64,000 nt of DNA from Oscheius dolichura (GCA_932521035.1 OW051497.1:9114001-9178000), one strand, 5' to 3'. Positions 17,221 to 30,457 are shown, counted from the stretch's first letter. The notes: a model not told the origin generated them from the letters alone. Numbers and translations are program-made.

Positions 17221-20200
17221 TTAGAGCAAGAGGAAGGAAAGAACAAATGCCAGGAGGGTGCTGAGTGTACCGGAAGAGGACAGCTCGTTGGGATGAGACT
17301 GCGCCTGCAACCAGTCGTCGTAGTTGTAGGGCTCTTCCTTGATGTCCATCACGTCCGTTGGCAGTTCATTCACGATGTGTATTTTCCAGCCCGTGTTGAA
17401 AGAGGTATGACTCTGAAGAGCAGTACCCTATCAAACAATGAATGAGCTTACGTGATAATAGATGGTATCCGGATGAGAAGCATTGGGGGTGAATTTGAAG
17501 ATAGCCGGCTGCTTGTCAGTCTCGCATTTCAGTTTCAGCGTTTTCCTGAAGTCCATGAAGCTGTCATAATTGTCTCCTTCGACGATGTCTAAAAACGTAT
17601 GTTCACCCGTAAAAGATGACAGTCTTACTGTCGTTGGACCAGACACAGAGACGGCCGGCGTTCTCTGCCGTGTTGGGTCCCGAGTAGAGATGAGCATTTT
17701 CCTTCTCCTCCTTGGAGAGCTTTCCATATCCACCAAATTGGTCATCGCTGAGATACAAGGGATTGAAGAAGTCGGAAGTCGACTTGTCCATTCCTCCTTC
17801 GATGCTAAACAAAAACATTTCAGCCAGTAAAGAAAAATGCCCACATGAAGGTGTAGGTCGTTCCTCTCTTGAGGTACAAGTCAGCCAATTGTCCATTGAC
17901 GTACCAGACGTATTTGTTTGGACGGCTCCTTGTCATGAACTAAAATTCGATATAAAGTAAAAGAAGAGAATAATTACCTGATATCCTTTGAGACCTCCAG
18001 GAGCACCCAATTGGAAAGTGAAGTTCCTGCGAGAATCTGTTCCCACCAGACTGGGGAACTTCCAACCAACCACTGTAGGCTCCATCTCGTCAAACTAAAA
18101 CGTTCTTATTTTAATGTGTTTGCTAAAAACTTACTCGTTTCTGAGGAGGAACAAATGGTGGAAGGCGTGGATCCGACACACTGACGCCGATATGACCGAA
18201 GTCAACTCGGAATTTGTAGCAATAGATGGAGAGCCAGTCAATGTGTTCTACGTCATAGCCTTCGGGTAGGTCCAGTGTGATATCTTGTCCACCTCGGAAT
18301 CGTTCATGCATGGGAGTAATGCTAAAAAAATGATTTTAAGTCATTTCCAAAACAATTTCCAACGATTCAGGATGATCACGTCCACGAATGGGCACTTTCA
18401 CTCCAGCATCGTGAGCAATGTTAGGCCCTCGCCCGACAAAGAAATAGCCATCGGGAGCTTTATCGGCGTCAAAGGTGAAGCCGAACAACTTGATCGTTCT
18501 CCTATCCACAATGAGAACAGGTCCCGATCCGACATTGTACCTGTAAATTAGCTTAATTACAATTGGATGTTTTTCTAAGAAACCTGCTGCCTTTCATTTC
18601 AGTTGCAAGGAATTGTGGGCGAGGAACGTGAAGCGGCTCAGGGAAAGTAACAGATCCGAAATTTTGCTCGTACTTAACGCAAAAGAGGGACAGGCTCTTG
18701 AAGCTGTTGACTTTGTGATGTCCTGGGAGATTGAGGACAACTCTTTCCACATTCTTATAGGCTCCCAGTGGAGTAATTCCATACTCGAACGTAGGAACTT
18801 TTATTCCGTCGGTAGTTGGCGTCTCTTTCGTGTCCAGATAAAAGTACATATCTGCAATGGAAGATCTTATTTACCCGGTAAATATTTCGAGTGTCGGTTT
18901 CCCCCTCTCTTCTCCCAATATAGACGCTCACTCTCACTCTCTCGGCTGGGACCAGAAGGGTGTCTCAAATGAGGAGAGAGAAAGAAGTGCCGCACAAGAA
19001 CCTTTCCCTCTCTATGGCACTTTCCATTGTTGCCCTTTGTGGGCTCGCCGGGGTTACAAACGGTAGCCAATAATTGCTCCTCCGGCAGGATGTGAAAAGA
19101 GCCCATCAATCGCAGCGCGTTAACCTTCACCCCCGGCCTCTTTCTACAAGAAGTGCTTCTAATCACCACTTGTAGTTCTTAAGAAGTGCGCCAAGGAAAA
19201 GAGCGATTGAGAAGGCAATTTTAGACCGGTCACTATTTTCCGGTATCAATTCAGTGTGGCCTGGGATCATGGGGGATAGGTTGAATCAGAGGTATCAAGT
19301 GTTGAAAGCCGGGAGTTGTCTCGATCATGGAATACGGACATTTTTATGCAGCTGCAGTGGGCCTATCTCGTGTGTCAGAATCATACGAAATCTGCTAAAT
19401 TTAAAGGATAAGAGACACTTTATAGCACACAGAGACAGGAAAACTGTGTAGAGGGTTTACCATTACTTTTCCCTTCTGTGCGTTCCAAAAACCAGAAGCA
19501 TTTATCCCCAAAGAATAAAAATTTGATTGTTAGAGAGTTCAAAAAGGACGCCGCCCTTCTTTAACACGTTTTTGCCGAGAAAAAAAGACGATAGCCCTTG
19601 AAAAAGCGTTCGTCTGAGACAGTCTCTTGATATGTTAGCTTGGCACCCACACTTGTGTTGATTTACAGTTCCCGTAAGTGGCAGGAGGGACAAAAAGGCG
19701 TCAAGTATCATCCATTGTTTCTACGGCGCTCATAACACCTGCTGTTGGTAGGCTGACAAACATGACCTCAAACATGGCCAAAGACGAGCCGCCAAACTGT
19801 CCTCCCGATCGCATTTACAGCTGCCACATATGGGGAGGTATAAACAAAGGGAACATGGGGTGTGCCCGAGTCATCCTATGAAATGTACGGCAGACCAACC
19901 TGGAGCATTTCCATTGTAATTGAAGTCGATGATTTGGAGAGAAGTCTCGTTGACGGCGTAGACCTTTCCTTTGATTTCACCATCAGAAAGGTTAGAGAGT
20001 TCTCCAATAAAGACTCCGTAGTTTGGGTTGACGGAGTTCAGCTCCTCCCCTTCGACTCCTAAAGATTCGATATAAAATGGGTTAAACGACATTTTTCTCC
20101 GGATGAATTGAACGAATTTCACGGCTGTTCGTCACATTTGTTCAAGTGCGACCGGGTCAAGGATAACAGTTTTTCTAGTAACAATAGAAGAAGAATACAA

Positions 20201-20251
20201 ACCTGCAGATAGAAGCAGGATGGCAGTGAGAACAGCTGTTCCGAAGAACAT
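17221..20251 (-). CDS. Skeletor-like secreted protein, two DM13 domains, GPI-anchored, 518 aa
   Basis: Ten minus-strand exons in transcript order: 20203-20251, 19900-20058, 18584-18851, 18364-18540, 18135-18321, 17978-18094, 17845-17939, 17629-17804, 17452-17588, 17221-17412. A signal peptide (MFFGTAVLTAILLLSA) is followed by two DM13 domains (about residues 20-155 and 160-285), the second with GYFFVGRGPNIAHDAG and DWLSIYCYKFRVDFGHIGVSV. A Skeletor/DOMON-type region follows, with TFIIEGGMD, FNPLYLSDDQFGGYG and NAGRLCVW. The C-terminus is a Ser/Gly site plus a hydrophobic tail (LSTLLAFVLSFLLL) typical of GPI attachment. DM13/DOMON proteins are thought to bind haem or sugar and take part in extracellular redox or cross-linking; the role here is unproven. 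Most introns are 38-43 nt; the second is 1048 nt. Confidence 0.88.
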
Positions 20252-23200
20252 GTCCGATCTGGAAGGGGTTCGTAACTTTTGAGTTCAAGTGAAAAACGCA
20301 AAGACGTGGAAGGAAAGAGAGGAAGCCACGTGGGCAAAAACATCCATCGGAGAGAAAGGTGACCCCGGTCAGATCTAAATGGTAATTGATCCGTGTGTCC
20401 GAACAAATGCGGATCATAACGGCTCTAAAACGTTCGCGCCCCAAAACATCCTGCTACTGGAATGAGAGAAGAAGAAAGGAACAAAGCACCGACTGGACAT
20501 GGCCGAGATTAGCATGCTTTCGGGAATGAGAGCGAGCGAGCTAGACAAGATGTCCTTGTCTCAGCCGAGAATGAATAGGAGCCAAGCAGTTGTAATTGCT
20601 GGATGTGTACGATTGTTACTTAGAGCCTGCTGTGTGGTAGTGAAGGTCAGTGACAGATTAGGCGTCGCCGCCTTCACTGTACTGACTTCTTGTATTGCCC
20701 GCCGCCTAGAGTAAAGGGGGCGGAGGGGCAATGGGGGATAAATGACTTGGTAGTAAAATGATGGAAGGTAAGGAGCCTCACAGAGACTAAGAATGATTTA
20801 TATTAGATAATAATGGGGTTCGGATGATGGGCGAGAAGAGATGATATCTTTTCGATGGGGAGGAGGACCCACTCGGCCCTTGACCGAAAGCCATGGCGCA
20901 ATGTTTCTAGACTGCCAGCACAGATGGACTCACACTTGAGACTCACTTCATTAGAATAATTAGGCACGCTTAATCGCCTTAACCATGAACGATGCACATA
21001 TGCTTGTCGTTAGCTCATATATCAAAACTGTTAGGATTTTGAGGACAAGGGCGATTGATGCACGTCCGTGTGACTACCACCTAGCGGGGAGCGGTGGAGG
21101 AATGAATAACAACCGGTATAACCCTATAAATAAGAAGCAATATCGGATGGGAGGACGATATGAGTCAGGGTTGGATGGCAGCAATTTGTGAGTCAGAATT
21201 AGAGGGAGAGAGAGATCGAATCTAATGAGAACCGTCCCTGTTATTGTTTATAGTCCCTATTACGAAATAGAAAAGGGGTCGTCAGATCTCAATAAGGTTA
21301 CCCCTTGAAACGAGATCGGTAGACGATCCTCTAACAATTGTTGTCCAGTTAGACCATCTCCCCGGCGGGATAAGAGTCATTGACTTCCACAGGGCTAAAG
21401 TTAACCAAAAAGGCAAAATGCTAGCAGCTGGGGCAGCGGGTGTGATCTAAGAAACTGACAATTTTCGGACAGCTCAAGCCACCTGTGCTAACAAGACAAC
21501 CGATGGCGTAACGGACCGTAATGCCATATTGTGATGGGGGATCGGGTTACTATCCCCCTATATTCCTTTTTTAATTATCTGCGGTGTTTGTTCTCTCTAC
21601 GGGCAGGTAGCGCTTAGAGGCAGATAATGGCATAGAGTGTGCTAAGAGTCAAGGGGAGGGTGAGGAGAAGGATAATTGAGAGAAATCGCCACGGCAGACG
21701 GTCAGTGTGGCGAAAGACTGAAAGAGCGCGTGGAATAGCCTGTAATTCAGGCAATTATTAGGAACAGGTGAGCGGTCATTAGGATAACAAAGGAACGAGC
21801 TGCTATTGCGTTTTTTACAAAAACAAAAATGGCTTACAGTTAACCTTTTTCGGTCACTGGGCTATCTTTTAAAAGATTGAAATACTGAGATTTGTTATCA
21901 GCTAAATGAACCAGATTTACTTCTAAATTACAAAATTTTGGAAGGGATTTGTTCAAAGGGAGTAAAGAGACCCCGATCCGAGACAGAAATGGCATTAGCT
22001 AGGATAACTTCATATGCAAATGAACCGGTTGGCGGCAAGGCTATGTTGACAGTGAAATATTATTAGGGGGAAGAAGCTCGGAATAATTTCCCTTTGGTAG
22101 AAGGTAATAGAGGAAGCGACATAATGGCAATCCAAGCATGTTTGACGGGTTGAGGCCCGATCGACCCACAAACAAACCCACACACACACGAGCCAAAGAG
22201 ACATCTATCCAAATACAGAAGAGGTCAGCATCCACTACAGGAGTCGGAAGAGGGCCAGCCATGATAGCGGCATGTCTTTAATTGATAATTATTGCGCACA
22301 ATGGCACAACCGCCCCCCGTTGATGAGCACGGTCTGATAAGATTTCAATCTGCCGGTCCCTCGGGACGGAATGCATCAAACCGTCTGAGGATCCGCAATC
22401 TGTCCCCAATTTATCTCGGAAATTTCTTTCGAGTAAGAAAGAAGCTGTACAATTAGGTGAGGGAACTGGTTTGCTTTTTCTGTTATATCAAAGGGATTCG
22501 TTTTGGACACAGGCCATAATAAATGAACAGCTGGTAGAGGTGCGAGGAAGAAGAATGACTGAGTTAGGAAAAAAATCTTTGTCCGGCTGTCGGCGGTCAA
22601 TTAGAGAAAAGAGTATGACGATGGAAAGTGACCAACGCGAAGCGGGCGCTGACCCGTGCTTTAGGTGAGAAAAAGTTTGCCTACTGGTAGTGGCTGGACT
22701 AGAGCAACAAAGGGGAGGAGGCAGAGGGTGAATAAATAAGGATTACCGCCTCCTACAGAAGGGTGGTCGGCATCTTGTCACTCAGATAATCCAAGATTTG
22801 TTGGCGCCATCTGCAGTAGACAAGAGAGACAATATTGTAAACCCAGTGCGCCATTCACTTATCATTTCATTAGCTAGGATAACGGCAGCTAATATCTCTG
22901 CTTCCCGCAGATTCCTTATTAGATGGAGCCAGCTCTCTGGACACCAATATGCAGAGGATTTTAGGATTAATTAAAACAGAAAGGTTAGGATCTTTTAAAG
23001 GAACAGAGGATTTTGAAAGGCCATAAAGAGCTAGGCACAGGCAGGGAAGTCGTCGTTGAGCGGGTTACGAGATAGCATCTCTTCCCACACCGCCAACTGC
23101 AAAAGACTTGCCCCGACTAGATGAAAGCACCGCGAAATAAATTGGGACTATACGCCATCTCCTGCCCCTCTCACTTGCCCCCTCTCAAGTAGTTGTGTTG

Positions 23201-24725
23201 CAAATATCTCGTCCGGAATCATTTCACGGGAGGGCGAGCTTCTTCACAATCTCTGAGAGCGACCGATTTGTCACAGTGGGAAAGATGCGAGACGGAAAAA
23301 GGAACCGCCAATAGAGAAATGACTGAAGCAGATGGAAATTGAAGATGACAGTACTGGGGGGCAGGGGGACAGATTTCAAGTGGGGGTCTTAAGAGGGGAG
23401 GGGGCATATGGTTGGTGTCTATCGCAAGGGCATTTGTCAAGAAGATCCCTTCAAGGATTAGCATTTTTAATTTGCCATCCCTCCATGCAAATGTAGCCGA
23501 AAGATTTACGATTTTGGCTCTCGTCAGTCTGACAGGGAGGAAAAAGGATAGCCCTTTCGCCCCACCACCTCTTACAGAGACAATAACGGGTAAATGGGAT
23601 GCGCGCCCTCAAACACAGAGGGCTAAGGTGTGTGCCCTGTGAAATACTAAACCGAGCCTTGTTCACGCACGATTTCTACACAATCTACAGTTTTTGGGGA
23701 GAAATGAATCAGCGGCATTTATAGTGGCCAGTTCTGGAAAGGCGCTGGTCATTAATGCTGACTCATTGAACCCCTCCCCCTCCTTCCCAGTCTCGCCAAA
23801 CCGGGGATAAATATATTGTGAAGTGGACGGGATTGCGAAACCTGTAAGGGCCATAAACAGCTAAACAACAGTGTGCTGGTCTAATATGGTTTAGTTGAGG
23901 GAAACAGGACATAACAGTCCCGGCTGAGGAAAAGGCCTGCTTGACCATCAACAGGCGGACAATCCACGGGGGATGTCATAAAACTCCCCTGGCATAAAAT
24001 CTGATCATACGAAAATAATTGATTGGCATTATTGACAGATGACATGTTAGAAGAATTTACCAAACAGGAGATGACCGAAGGGGCTAATTGACGGAAGTAG
24101 GCGGAAGAGGCTCGCGTTTGAGGGCGCGCGTGGAGTGGCTCGTGTGAACACGAGGCCACTGACCGGCGACTGATAGCCATTGCGATGATCAAAGGGACGG
24201 AGAGGGGTAAGCCTCTGGCCATAAAAATCGCTGTACTGTGCGGTGAGCGGAAGAACGGAATGTAAAGGTTTCCTCCTCCTATGGGTTGAGGCGTGAAAGA
24301 GCACATCGGTTTACGGGAAAAACAGTGTGATAATCTGTTTGCGCGAGAACAAAATCGCCCAGAGCCATGGGAATCTTGGACAGGTCTTCATGTCCCCCTT
24401 CGGATGATGATAGAGAGCTCAAATATAAGGAAGTGCAGCTTCCTCGGGGAGAAAGCTTGGGTGCCGGAGTCTATGGGGTCAATCGATGGCAAGCAACAGT
24501 TAAAGGGCATTGATTCATCTGATTTGGACATAGCAAAATGACAACAAAAGACATTCCTACCGTCAAAGTAGGGTTATTAAACTGCAAAAACAAAAAGAAA
24601 AGGTGCAGGAGTTTTAGTGGGTTGATTGCAGTCAATATTATGTACGTGGTACATCTGATAATATCCTTTGGGACCCAGATTTTCCGGTGTTGTTTATATT
24701 CCAATTTACAACTCTACCTATATGC

Positions 24726-24771
24726 CCCTCACGTCCGTCGGCAGTTCGTTCAAGACGTGGATTTTCCAACC
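24726..24771 (-). pseudogene. Relic of a Skeletor-like terminal exon
   Basis: These 46 bases match the last exon of the Skeletor-like gene (17347-17393) with roughly 7-8 differences, in the same orientation. On the minus strand they read GWKIHVLNELPTDV, against GWKIHIVNELPTDV in the intact gene, and then meet an in-frame TAG. No other exon of the paralogue was found beside it. The best reading is a decayed fragment of a second copy that lay upstream of the surviving gene. Confidence 0.6.
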
Positions 24772-24973
24772 GAATAAGGCGGGAGCACTTAAATTTTAGA
24801 CTATAGGATGATCAGCTCTAAATTTGTCCTATTGTTTCACAACAAAACTTTGGCTGTTTATGTAGGGACCGCAAAGTTAAAATCAGATTTGGTTGTATCC
24901 CAGAGATTTTAGCGCGATTACCTTCAAAAATCTGGGTTATTTTACAGGATTTGATAACTAAATATTCATTTAA

Positions 24974-25385
24974 AATTTTTTACTAAAGCCAAACTGTGTA
25001 AATTTTTTTCCACTGATGGCCAAGAATATTAGCAGCAAGATTTACAAAAAACAACATGCGGCTCGGTCTTAGTTTGCTTGTAATAAGCCAAAATGTAACT
25101 ATTAAAAAATTGGTAATTTCCTATGATCATTTTATAATACAATGTATTGTTATTTTCTATTTTCCTTTGATGTTCCCGATAGTAAATGAGCTGTTTAAAA
25201 TTATGAAAGCGATTAGAAGCTGTGGTTTTCGAAAAAATTGCATTTACTTTTTCATTCAAAATTTGCTCACTTCAAGCAATATATAAATTTTTTGCTAAAG
25301 CAGATTAGGTGGATTTTTTTTTGTAGTAATAGCTACAGAAAAAACACGATTTAAAACAATAATAAAAACGTGCGGCTCGATTCTC
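24974..25385. repeat. Diverged tandem duplication, period about 311-314 bp
   Basis: AAATTTTTT followed by CTAAAGC occurs at 24974 and again at 25285. TGCGGCTCG occurs at 25057 and 25371, with similar A-rich sequence before each. The shared spacing points to an old tandem duplication of a unit of roughly 310 bp in AT-rich DNA unlike its surroundings. It could be the body of a non-autonomous mobile element; no coding capacity is visible. Confidence 0.45.
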
Positions 25386-25837
25386 AGTGTCGAGATATAG
25401 ACCAATATATTTTTACCATGCTACTTTCTAATGGAAACCAAGATTTTTATTAAAAAATTAATGTGCCATTCCTTTCTGCGTCTTTTTTTAGGCACTGGGT
25501 TTGATTTTCAGCTCAAAATAATGCATAGCAAGGGCGTACTAAAGCCTTTTATAACGAGCGTTAACTATTTTCGATGGCCATGAGGGGAGGCCTGCTCCTA
25601 AGTTCGTATATGATTTGTGTTTCACACTAAGCTTTTCCTTTCCGGTTGTATGCCCAATTCTTACCGTAACCCTTACAAAACCTTATTATACTAGTATGCC
25701 TCCGGCCGCCGTTAGCGGCGTTGGGATTAAAATTTGATGGTCAAATAACAGTTGACCGTCGGGAAAGGTCAAACGGTCGAAACTTTCTGTTTCTCTCCCA
25801 TTTGACCTGTCAATCCGAACAAACGACAGGTCTTACA

Positions 25838-25865
25838 CGACAGACAGACAGACAGACACACAGAG
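25838..25865. repeat. CAGA microsatellite
   Basis: A short run of about five CAGA units with a CACA variant near its right end. It lies at the edge of the AT-rich patch. Confidence 0.8.
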
Positions 25866-26164
25866 ATCTGCCTATTATTAGGGTAGGATAGCATTTAAGT
25901 CAATATTGAGAAAAGTTGCGTTTAAGCGTGAAACACCTGTGTCAGTAATACATGTTTAACACATTATGATGATGGTATGAGTTAACCCTTTGTGCAATTT
26001 AATAAATATATATGTTTATTCTTTAAAGTATGATAATAATGAAAGGCTGATCCACACGTTTCATGAGATTGCTGATGTTATTAAATAAATAGGAATAACA
26101 CGTCCAAAAGATAACTATGGCGAATATTCACAGGTGGCAGTCTGAACGGAGTTTGTTTTCTCTA

Positions 26165-29100
26165 TTATAAAATGTTTACCGGAGTTCCTTTTAAATCTGG
26201 TGGCAACCGTAAGTGGTCATAAGGTAGATAGAGATGAGAATAGGAGAGCCCTTTAGAGGGGGAGAACACAGAAAACCAGAACACGTCCCGCATGTCCATT
26301 TGACCAGGGATTCTGAGCTGTACAGTCTCACCGTAATAGTCACGAAGGGATTCACAGTCAAAGCTTCCGACCAGGCTAAACGTTTATCCTTTCGTTTCGT
26401 ATATTAGGAAATTCATACGGATCATAGAGGGGAACAATGTGCCCCGCCATATTTGGAAGGATGTCTCTACCAATCATGAACCATACGGCGTCTCCATTTG
26501 CTCTTAACGTGAAATTCTGGATCTCTATTGTCTTCATATTTTGTATCTAAAAAGGATTTACTGTCGAAGCAAAAGTAACTAACGTGAATAGCTCCTGAAG
26601 AGACGTTAAATAGTCCATTAGAAGAAAGAGGGCGAATGATGACAGGGGCAGGAGGAGCAAAGTTGGGATCATTGGGCATCATCAGAGAGGCAACAATCTC
26701 CTGAAGTAAACGATTCAATTTTCTAAGGGAAAGATTAACCAACCTGTCGGTTATGGTCTCTCAAAGAGATCCACTTGATATCCGAGACCTTCTTGTCCTC
26801 AGGAATTGTTAATAGGAGTGGTTGAAACCCTTCATACCAGCCCAGTGGTTGAGGATTCTGATGGGCACAATATTTGTTAGAGGTTATCCACTTACACTGT
26901 AATCAATGCTTTCATATTCAGGTTGGCGTAGTCTTGCTCCGGGAGGGACTTCCGGTAATAGATCCCCTTTTGGTAATGTGCTGTTGATTGAAAAACTAGA
27001 GTTCATAGTTTCAATTCGTTCTCCATCCATTATTCTGACTATCCCGTCCTGGAACATGTATCATCTTGCAGGGATAAAACCAACCTTGACAAGTAATTCT
27101 ACTGGTTTCTTGACAATGGGAGCAGGGACATATGTTGGCGGCATTTGATCCGGAAGCGTTGCTGAACTCAGATCGTTATGAATTTTATATTTTTCAAACC
27201 TTCTCTCTTGTGTCTAAATTCTCCAAACGGTTTGATTTTAGTCATTAGGTCGATTGGGGTAGTTCCATTAACTCCAACTACAGCAGGAACAGCATATCTC
27301 GGCTTGGCTTTGATGGGCTAAAACTGCCATATTCCTATCCTTTAGCGTAACTACCGGCAATTTTTGTAGAGCGAAGATGGCTAAATCGACTTTCGAAGGT
27401 TGAACGAAGTATCCATTGGCAGAAGGCATTTGATCCAGCATAGGGTTGGAGGTGGGCTCTTTCGGACCGATCCAGAAGGTCACATTCTCTAAACCTAATG
27501 GATCTACTGGATGTGATACGTGACTTTACCACTGAGAAGAGACACTGGTTTGAAATAGAACCGGGAGACGACTAAATGGTGCTCATCTGCCATCCAAACC
27601 CCACCGGTTGCATCAAATCTCGCATGTGTTGCCTGTAACACTTTTTCAAATTGCTTCCCTATACCACGTAAAGAATGTTTGCCTTTTGTAGTGTCTGGCG
27701 GCGTTCCGACCCGATTCCGAGGTCGTCACGCATCGCCGAAGAACTGTGCGATTCAAAACAACCATGTACATACCTTTTCCGGAAGGAAAGTTCCACAATA
27801 TCGGCCAAAGTAGGGCAATTTATCTGAGGTGACGTTGAATTCTTTTTGTTTCATGGGACGGTTGGCTCGGATCCATTCACGAAGACGACTTTCCTTTTCC
27901 TTTCGAGAGTCCTCTTTGGTATCACTGCTTACCAGAACGCTGTAAATCGGTAAACAATGATATTCCTTATTGTCTACCTAATAGCAGGAGCTATTCCATT
28001 CTCGTCGATCTCTCCTGATCTGATCGCTGCTTCCAGGATTTCTCTCTGGCTAGTGGGGAGATTCTCCAGCAACTGAAATAGAAGGATTCTCTATATCTTT
28101 AGGTAATAATACCTTTAGTGAACTCTTCTTGTCGGCTTCATCTACAGGTTTCTGGGTAGTAGTGCCCGACTTCTTTTTCTCCTCTTCAATCAGAAGCAGC
28201 TGTTTCTCCTGGTCTTTTATTTTCAATTCGGCCAATTTCTTTTCTTCTTCCTTCTTTTGAGTCTCCTTCATCGATGTACCAATGGCCGAAGCGGCTACAC
28301 ACATAGTGACTGATGTTAGTATAGTTTACCTTGATTAAGAAGTCTCTCCATCAGGGTAGCCTTCGGTGGGGCGCTAGCTTCCAAGGTCGCCGTTTCATCG
28401 TGAGCACTGCCCGCTAATGGTAGGGCAGTTCTTCTCAAAGCATTGGCCATAATATCCAAGAGACCCGCTTCCTAGAAAAACTTTCTCTTTCCATTTCGAG
28501 GCCATGTTTACTCTTCCTTGGTCTCCTCCGACATTTAGAAGATTCTTTGTTATCTTTGAAATGGTCTCGAAGTTTCCGTTATTAGCGAAGAAGCTCTCCA
28601 ATGCGCTAGGAGGAGTATGCACACCAGGAACACTCGGAATGGCTTGGATCCCCTGGGCGTTGCTCTGTGAGAAAATGGAGTTAACAATATTCCCTGCTGG
28701 AGGAAGTGCATTGAACTGTGTTCCGTCTACTACACCCGAAGCTGCCCTCAACCCAGCCAAGGGAATGGCAGGATCGATTCCTGAAAAATTTCATGTGTTT
28801 GATGTCGCATCCGTGTTTGATTTTTTTATCGCCTCTTATCAAAGGGGGCGGCTACTCAAAGAGCAGTATTTGTGCAATAACTTTTCGGCTCCGTATTTCG
28901 CCATCACTGACCTGCAACACTGTTAGCAGCGTGTTGAGCTGGTCTTCTCTCCGACAGATAATTTGGCTGACCATTCTCCCATGTTGCAGCGTGCATAGGG
29001 ACACCATTTGGAATTTGGATGTTGTCAATGGGTTGACGATGGCGGATAACCGGTCGTGGTTGAGAAAAGGGGCTCTCTATGCCAGTACTGTCTGGGATTC

Positions 29101-29856
29101 CCGGAGGTGTTGGCTCTCTGACACCAAGGGGAGCGTTAGTCGGCGATGGAGTCATTTTCTTGAATTTTATTGTTTACGTCATAAAGGATCCTTACCATTT
29201 TAGTGATTACGTTGCTCCTTGCTTCAGGGAATGGCTGGTCTATGTGGTTCAACGGTACTGCAAAGGATCTAGGATTCCCTCGTTCTACAGGACTCTGGAA
29301 CCAATTTCTGTTCAATATTTGCTTTGTGATACCATTCTAGGCGGCTGTTTAGGTTGCGGAGCCGGGGGATACTGGATGTGACCACCTGGAGGCTGCGCGA
29401 TAAACAGCGTTCTCGGCGTCTGAGTCAATTGCGGGAGCTGCTTTGCAAAATCCGCTGGTTCAGCCGGAATACGACCACGAATTTGGGGACGAATGACCTG
29501 ATTTCGACGAGCTTGTCTAAATAGTAGTCAGTTGTACAAAAACATGTTTTTATACGATGTGGGTCCATCGACCTTCTCTATGGGATCTTTTGAAGAGAAT
29601 CTTCTTGGCGGCGGGGAGGGAGGACCGTCGGGGATACGGTGGATATACAGGTCATTATCATCAGCTACGGAGAAAGACTCATAATTTTGTTTGAGCTTCT
29701 GCTGTTTCATTCGTTGCTGATATTGTGACCAAGGAATGATTGCCACCGGTCTCTCAGCTATGTCACCTAACCCAAAGGGACATATCACTGTAAATCAGAA
29801 GTCAAGTAATTCAGAAGAGGAAAAAACCTACAGAGGAGCACACCGAGGATGCGCAT
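26165..29856 (-). CDS. Large secreted protein with DM13-like domains, 955 aa
   Basis: Nineteen exons, from ATG at 29854-29856 to TAA at 26165-26167, fit one frame, 17 of the 18 introns being 35-75 nt and one 131 nt. A signal peptide (MRILGVLLLICPFGLG) precedes a Pro/Gln-rich region (about residues 30-260) and a charged coiled-coil stretch (KKEEEKKLAELKIKDQEKQL, about 410-440). Then come two DM13-like units. The first (about 530-690) has YFGRYCGTFLPEK and ENVTFWIGP. The second (about 780-940) is clearer, with IEIQNFTLRANGDAVWFMIG, GHIVPLYD and RDVFWFSVFS. It has no membrane or GPI tail. It may act in extracellular matrix or cuticle, as inferred for other DM13 proteins. It starts 142 bp downstream of the Ly6 gene on the same strand. 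Confidence 0.8.
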
Positions 29857-29998
29857 GCTGGCAATGAGGATCGGGGTCAGTCCGCCCGCGCTGCCTGGTA
29901 ACCGGAAAATGACCCTCCATAGGCGAATGCCCAGCGCTACTGGCTATGCATACACCTGTTGGAAAAAATCTGTTCGGGTCGGATTAAGCGATGTTCAT

Positions 29999-30457
29999 TT
30001 ACAATAACGACAAAACAAGAGACAGTATCACCGGAATAAAATGGAAGACAGTTGGCGAGGTGTTGCACAGATCCTTATTGCAGCAGCAAATCCTATCGTT
30101 GTATGGTTCACCGTGATCGAAGCAAGAATCCGTCTTAAAATAGAACAATATTTGAAAAGGATTGAAGATACTGTACCTTACAGGTTGTACCGTCATCACA
30201 GTTGTAATCCACCCCTACCTCTGGAGGAGTTTCTGGATCAAATTGTCTAAAATGAAGAATTTGAATTAAATAGAACTTTACTTGATACAAAAATCGGCTT
30301 GCGTTTCGCATGTCTGCATGCTGGATTTCTTTGTCCCTGGCAAGTAAGCTTAAAGGATCTCTTTAGTACAACCAAACAGTCACATACATCCATAATAGCA
30401 TTTCCTGGACGACACCAGAACTACGAGGAGCACACAGAAACAAAGAAGGGAGCGCAT
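29999..30457 (-). CDS. Ly6/uPAR three-finger GPI-anchored protein, 109 aa
   Basis: Four exons (30388-30457, 30282-30336, 30177-30246, 29999-30133) with introns of 51, 35 and 43 nt. The signal peptide is MRSLLCFCVLLVVLVSS, followed at once by KCYYGW, the usual start of a Ly6 domain. Spaced cysteines lead to the signature RICCCNKDLCNTS, with the terminal Cys-Asn typical of three-finger folds. The last 18 residues are hydrophobic (FHFIPVILSLVLSLL), fitting GPI attachment. Family members act as cell-surface adaptors or receptor modulators, for example of nicotinic receptors; the partner here is unknown. It lies between the proteases and the DM13 gene, all on the minus strand. Confidence 0.85.

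Larger units (their letters stand above)
20252..26164. other. Gene-poor interval of about 5.9 kb
   Basis: No complete gene can be supported. Up to about 24.5 kb the sequence is mixed in composition. From about 24.6 to 26.1 kb it becomes strongly AT-rich and contains a Skeletor relic, a diverged tandem duplication and a CAGA microsatellite, each listed separately. Confidence 0.5.

Noticed and set aside
17413-17451. An apparent 24-nt intron in the Skeletor-like gene
   Set aside because: Using the next acceptor (CTCTTCAG) gives a normal 39-nt intron and the same frame, so no ultra-short intron is needed.
24257-24267. GGAATGTAAAG, matching the start of miR-1
   Set aside because: Only the first part of miR-1 matches and no complementary arm forms a hairpin around it.
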